This document shows, one piece after another, positions 7,953-8,364 of a stretch of DNA of 8,364 bases. The stretch spans positions 1 to 8,364 of the forward strand of contig DATEQV010000238.1 in the NCBI GenBank assembly GCA_035272265.1, written 5' to 3'. The notes beneath the pieces are model-generated. The model made no database searches. It was not told where the DNA came from and was given only the letters and a program-made list of their open reading frames with translations. Source of the stretch: Acidisphaera sp035272265 (lineage in GTDB: Bacteria > Pseudomonadota > Alphaproteobacteria > Acetobacterales > Acetobacteraceae). Each line of letters opens with the position of its first letter. The stretch's first letter is position 1. The translations under genes and the position numbers were made by a program.

Positions 7953-8342
7953 ATGGCCGTTGGCGACATATTCATCCGCAAAACTGCTAACTCCGACAGG
8001 CTGCTAGGCAGCTTCTACGAGGACGGCCGGGGCGGACTGCCGAAAGACGACCACGAGGCCGCCCGTCTCCATCGCCTAGCAGCCGATCAAGGCAACGCCC
8101 AAGGGCAAAACGATCTTGGCGCCTTCTATGCGGACGGCCGGGGCGGGCTGCCGAAAGACGACCGTGAGGCCGTCCGCCTTTTCAGACTGGCGGCCGACCA
8201 AGGCAACGCCGACGGCCAGTACGATCTTGGCGTCTTCTACCAGGATGGCCGCGGCGGGCTGCCGAAAGACGACCGCGAGGCCGCCCGCCTTTACCGACTG
8301 GCGGCCGATCAAGGCAACGCCCTAGCAGCCTGTCGGAGTTAA
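7953..8342 (+). CDS. Sel1-repeat fragment with a start inside MITE 1 and stop inside MITE 2
   Basis: A 129-aa open frame. The first 17-18 residues (MAVGDIFIRKTANSDRLL) come from the MITE; the rest is the continuation of the caspase gene's Sel1 array: LGSFYEDGRGG, three LAADQGNA-type units with -LG-FY-DGRGGLPKDD- linkers, then LAACRS from the second MITE's left end. It is the displaced 3' part of the upstream gene, now one base out of phase with it. A purine-rich AAGAGA lies about ten bases before the ATG, so local initiation is possible but unproved. It lacks a signal peptide, so any product would stay in the cytoplasm. Most likely a remnant, not a functional gene. Confidence 0.5.
   Translation: MAVGDIFIRKTANSDRLLGSFYEDGRGGLPKDDHEAARLHRLAADQGNAQGQNDLGAFYADGRGGLPKDDREAVRLFRLAADQGNADGQYDLGVFYQDGRGGLPKDDREAARLYRLAADQGNALAACRS
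7988..8004 (+). repeat. Right terminal inverted repeat of MITE copy 1
   Basis: TAACTCCGACAGGCTGC, the exact reverse complement of 7865-7881, followed by TA (8005-8006) and then the resumed Sel1 coding sequence. Confidence 0.9.
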
Positions 8343-8364
8343 GCACAAACCACGAACAAATCGG
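8325..8364 (+). mobile_element. Second copy of the same MITE-like element, cut off by the window edge
   Basis: Positions 8321-8364 are identical base for base to 7861-7904, covering the flanking CCTA and the first 40 bp of the element. Orientation is the same as copy 1, shown by the non-palindromic stretch after the inverted repeat (AAGCACAAACCACG). It again follows a CTA codon of a Sel1 unit and adds A-A-C-R-S-stop. The right end lies outside the window. Confidence 0.88.

Larger units (their letters stand above)
7865..8004 (+). mobile_element. 140-bp MITE-like insertion with 17-bp perfect terminal inverted repeats (copy 1)
   Basis: The ends are perfect inverted repeats of 17 bp: GCAGCCTGTCGGAGTTA at 7865-7881 and its complement at 7988-8004. 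TA flanks both sides (7863-7864 and 8005-8006). Because the site is palindromic, the data equally fit a CTAG duplication around an element one base shorter at each end. Joining 7864 to 8007 gives AGC CTA GGC AGC, which restores the Sel1 reading S-L-G-S and the 111-bp repeat spacing. The inside is less GC-rich than the host gene and holds no transposase, so it must be mobilised in trans. TA within CTAG is the classic IS630 target, and CTAG-like 4-bp targets occur in the IS5 family; the sequence alone does not decide between them. Confidence 0.88.
7691..8324 (+). repeat. Tandem 111-bp units encoding 37-residue Sel1 repeats, split by a MITE
   Basis: Units begin with a GAG of EAARL-type motifs at 7691, 7802, 8055, 8166 and 8277. 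Spacing is exactly 111 bp once the 142-bp insertion (140-bp element plus duplicated TA) is subtracted from 7802-8055. Each unit reads like EAARLYRLAADQGNAQGQ followed by a -LG-FY-DGRGGLPKDD- stretch. The last unit is cut by the second MITE after about 48 bp. The units are similar at DNA level (for instance GCGGGCTGCCGAAAGACGAC recurs), so recent duplication or homogenisation is likely. Confidence 0.85.

Noticed and set aside
7865..8004. MITE as a coding insertion sequence or transposase remnant
   Set aside because: At 140 bp it has no recognisable DDE motif or transposase similarity; short open frames in it are explained by absence of stops in a small element.
7691..8324. Regular repeats as a possible CRISPR array
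   Set aside because: The 111-bp units are in-frame protein-coding Sel1 repeats with no unique spacers between short direct repeats.

Overview
The window is GC-rich DNA with tightly packed genes and strongly G/C-biased third codon positions. Product types and codon use suggest a high-GC proteobacterium, most likely an alphaproteobacterium (Acetobacteraceae/Rhodospirillales-like or similar). This is inferred from style only; no rRNA or other phylogenetic marker is present.

Left part (1-4522, all minus strand, so transcribed right to left): hrpB, a DEAH-box helicase; then a single-PDZ HtrA/Deg-type serine protease with a lipoprotein signal; then an OmpR/PhoB-family response regulator. A coding-like frame follows that runs off the left edge and sits where a partner sensor kinase would be expected. 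Protease and regulator are 23 nt apart and probably form an envelope-stress or signalling operon.

Middle (4523-6542): a plus-strand flavodoxin-fold NAD(P)H:quinone reductase whose reading frame breaks near 5250, convergent with a minus-strand two-gene chromate transporter. The transporter halves overlap by ATGA, and the N-terminal half best starts at a GTG with a good ribosome binding site. A reductase beside a chromate transporter suggests an oxyanion or redox-stress module, though the reductase looks broken.

Right part (6543-8364): a 233-bp divergent intergenic region with a strong stem-loop, then an exported caspase-like (peptidase C14) protein with C-terminal Sel1 repeats built from 111-bp DNA units. 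Its repeat region is interrupted by a 140-bp MITE-like element with perfect 17-bp terminal inverted repeats. The element lies in a CTAG site, and the empty site can be rebuilt exactly and restores the Sel1 frame. A second, same-orientation copy begins 460 bp further on, again at a CTA codon in a Sel1 unit, and runs off the right edge. The gene is therefore split into an N-terminal caspase piece that stops in MITE 1 and a Sel1 piece that can start inside MITE 1 and stops in MITE 2. This repeat-in-repeat structure is the most unusual thing in the window.
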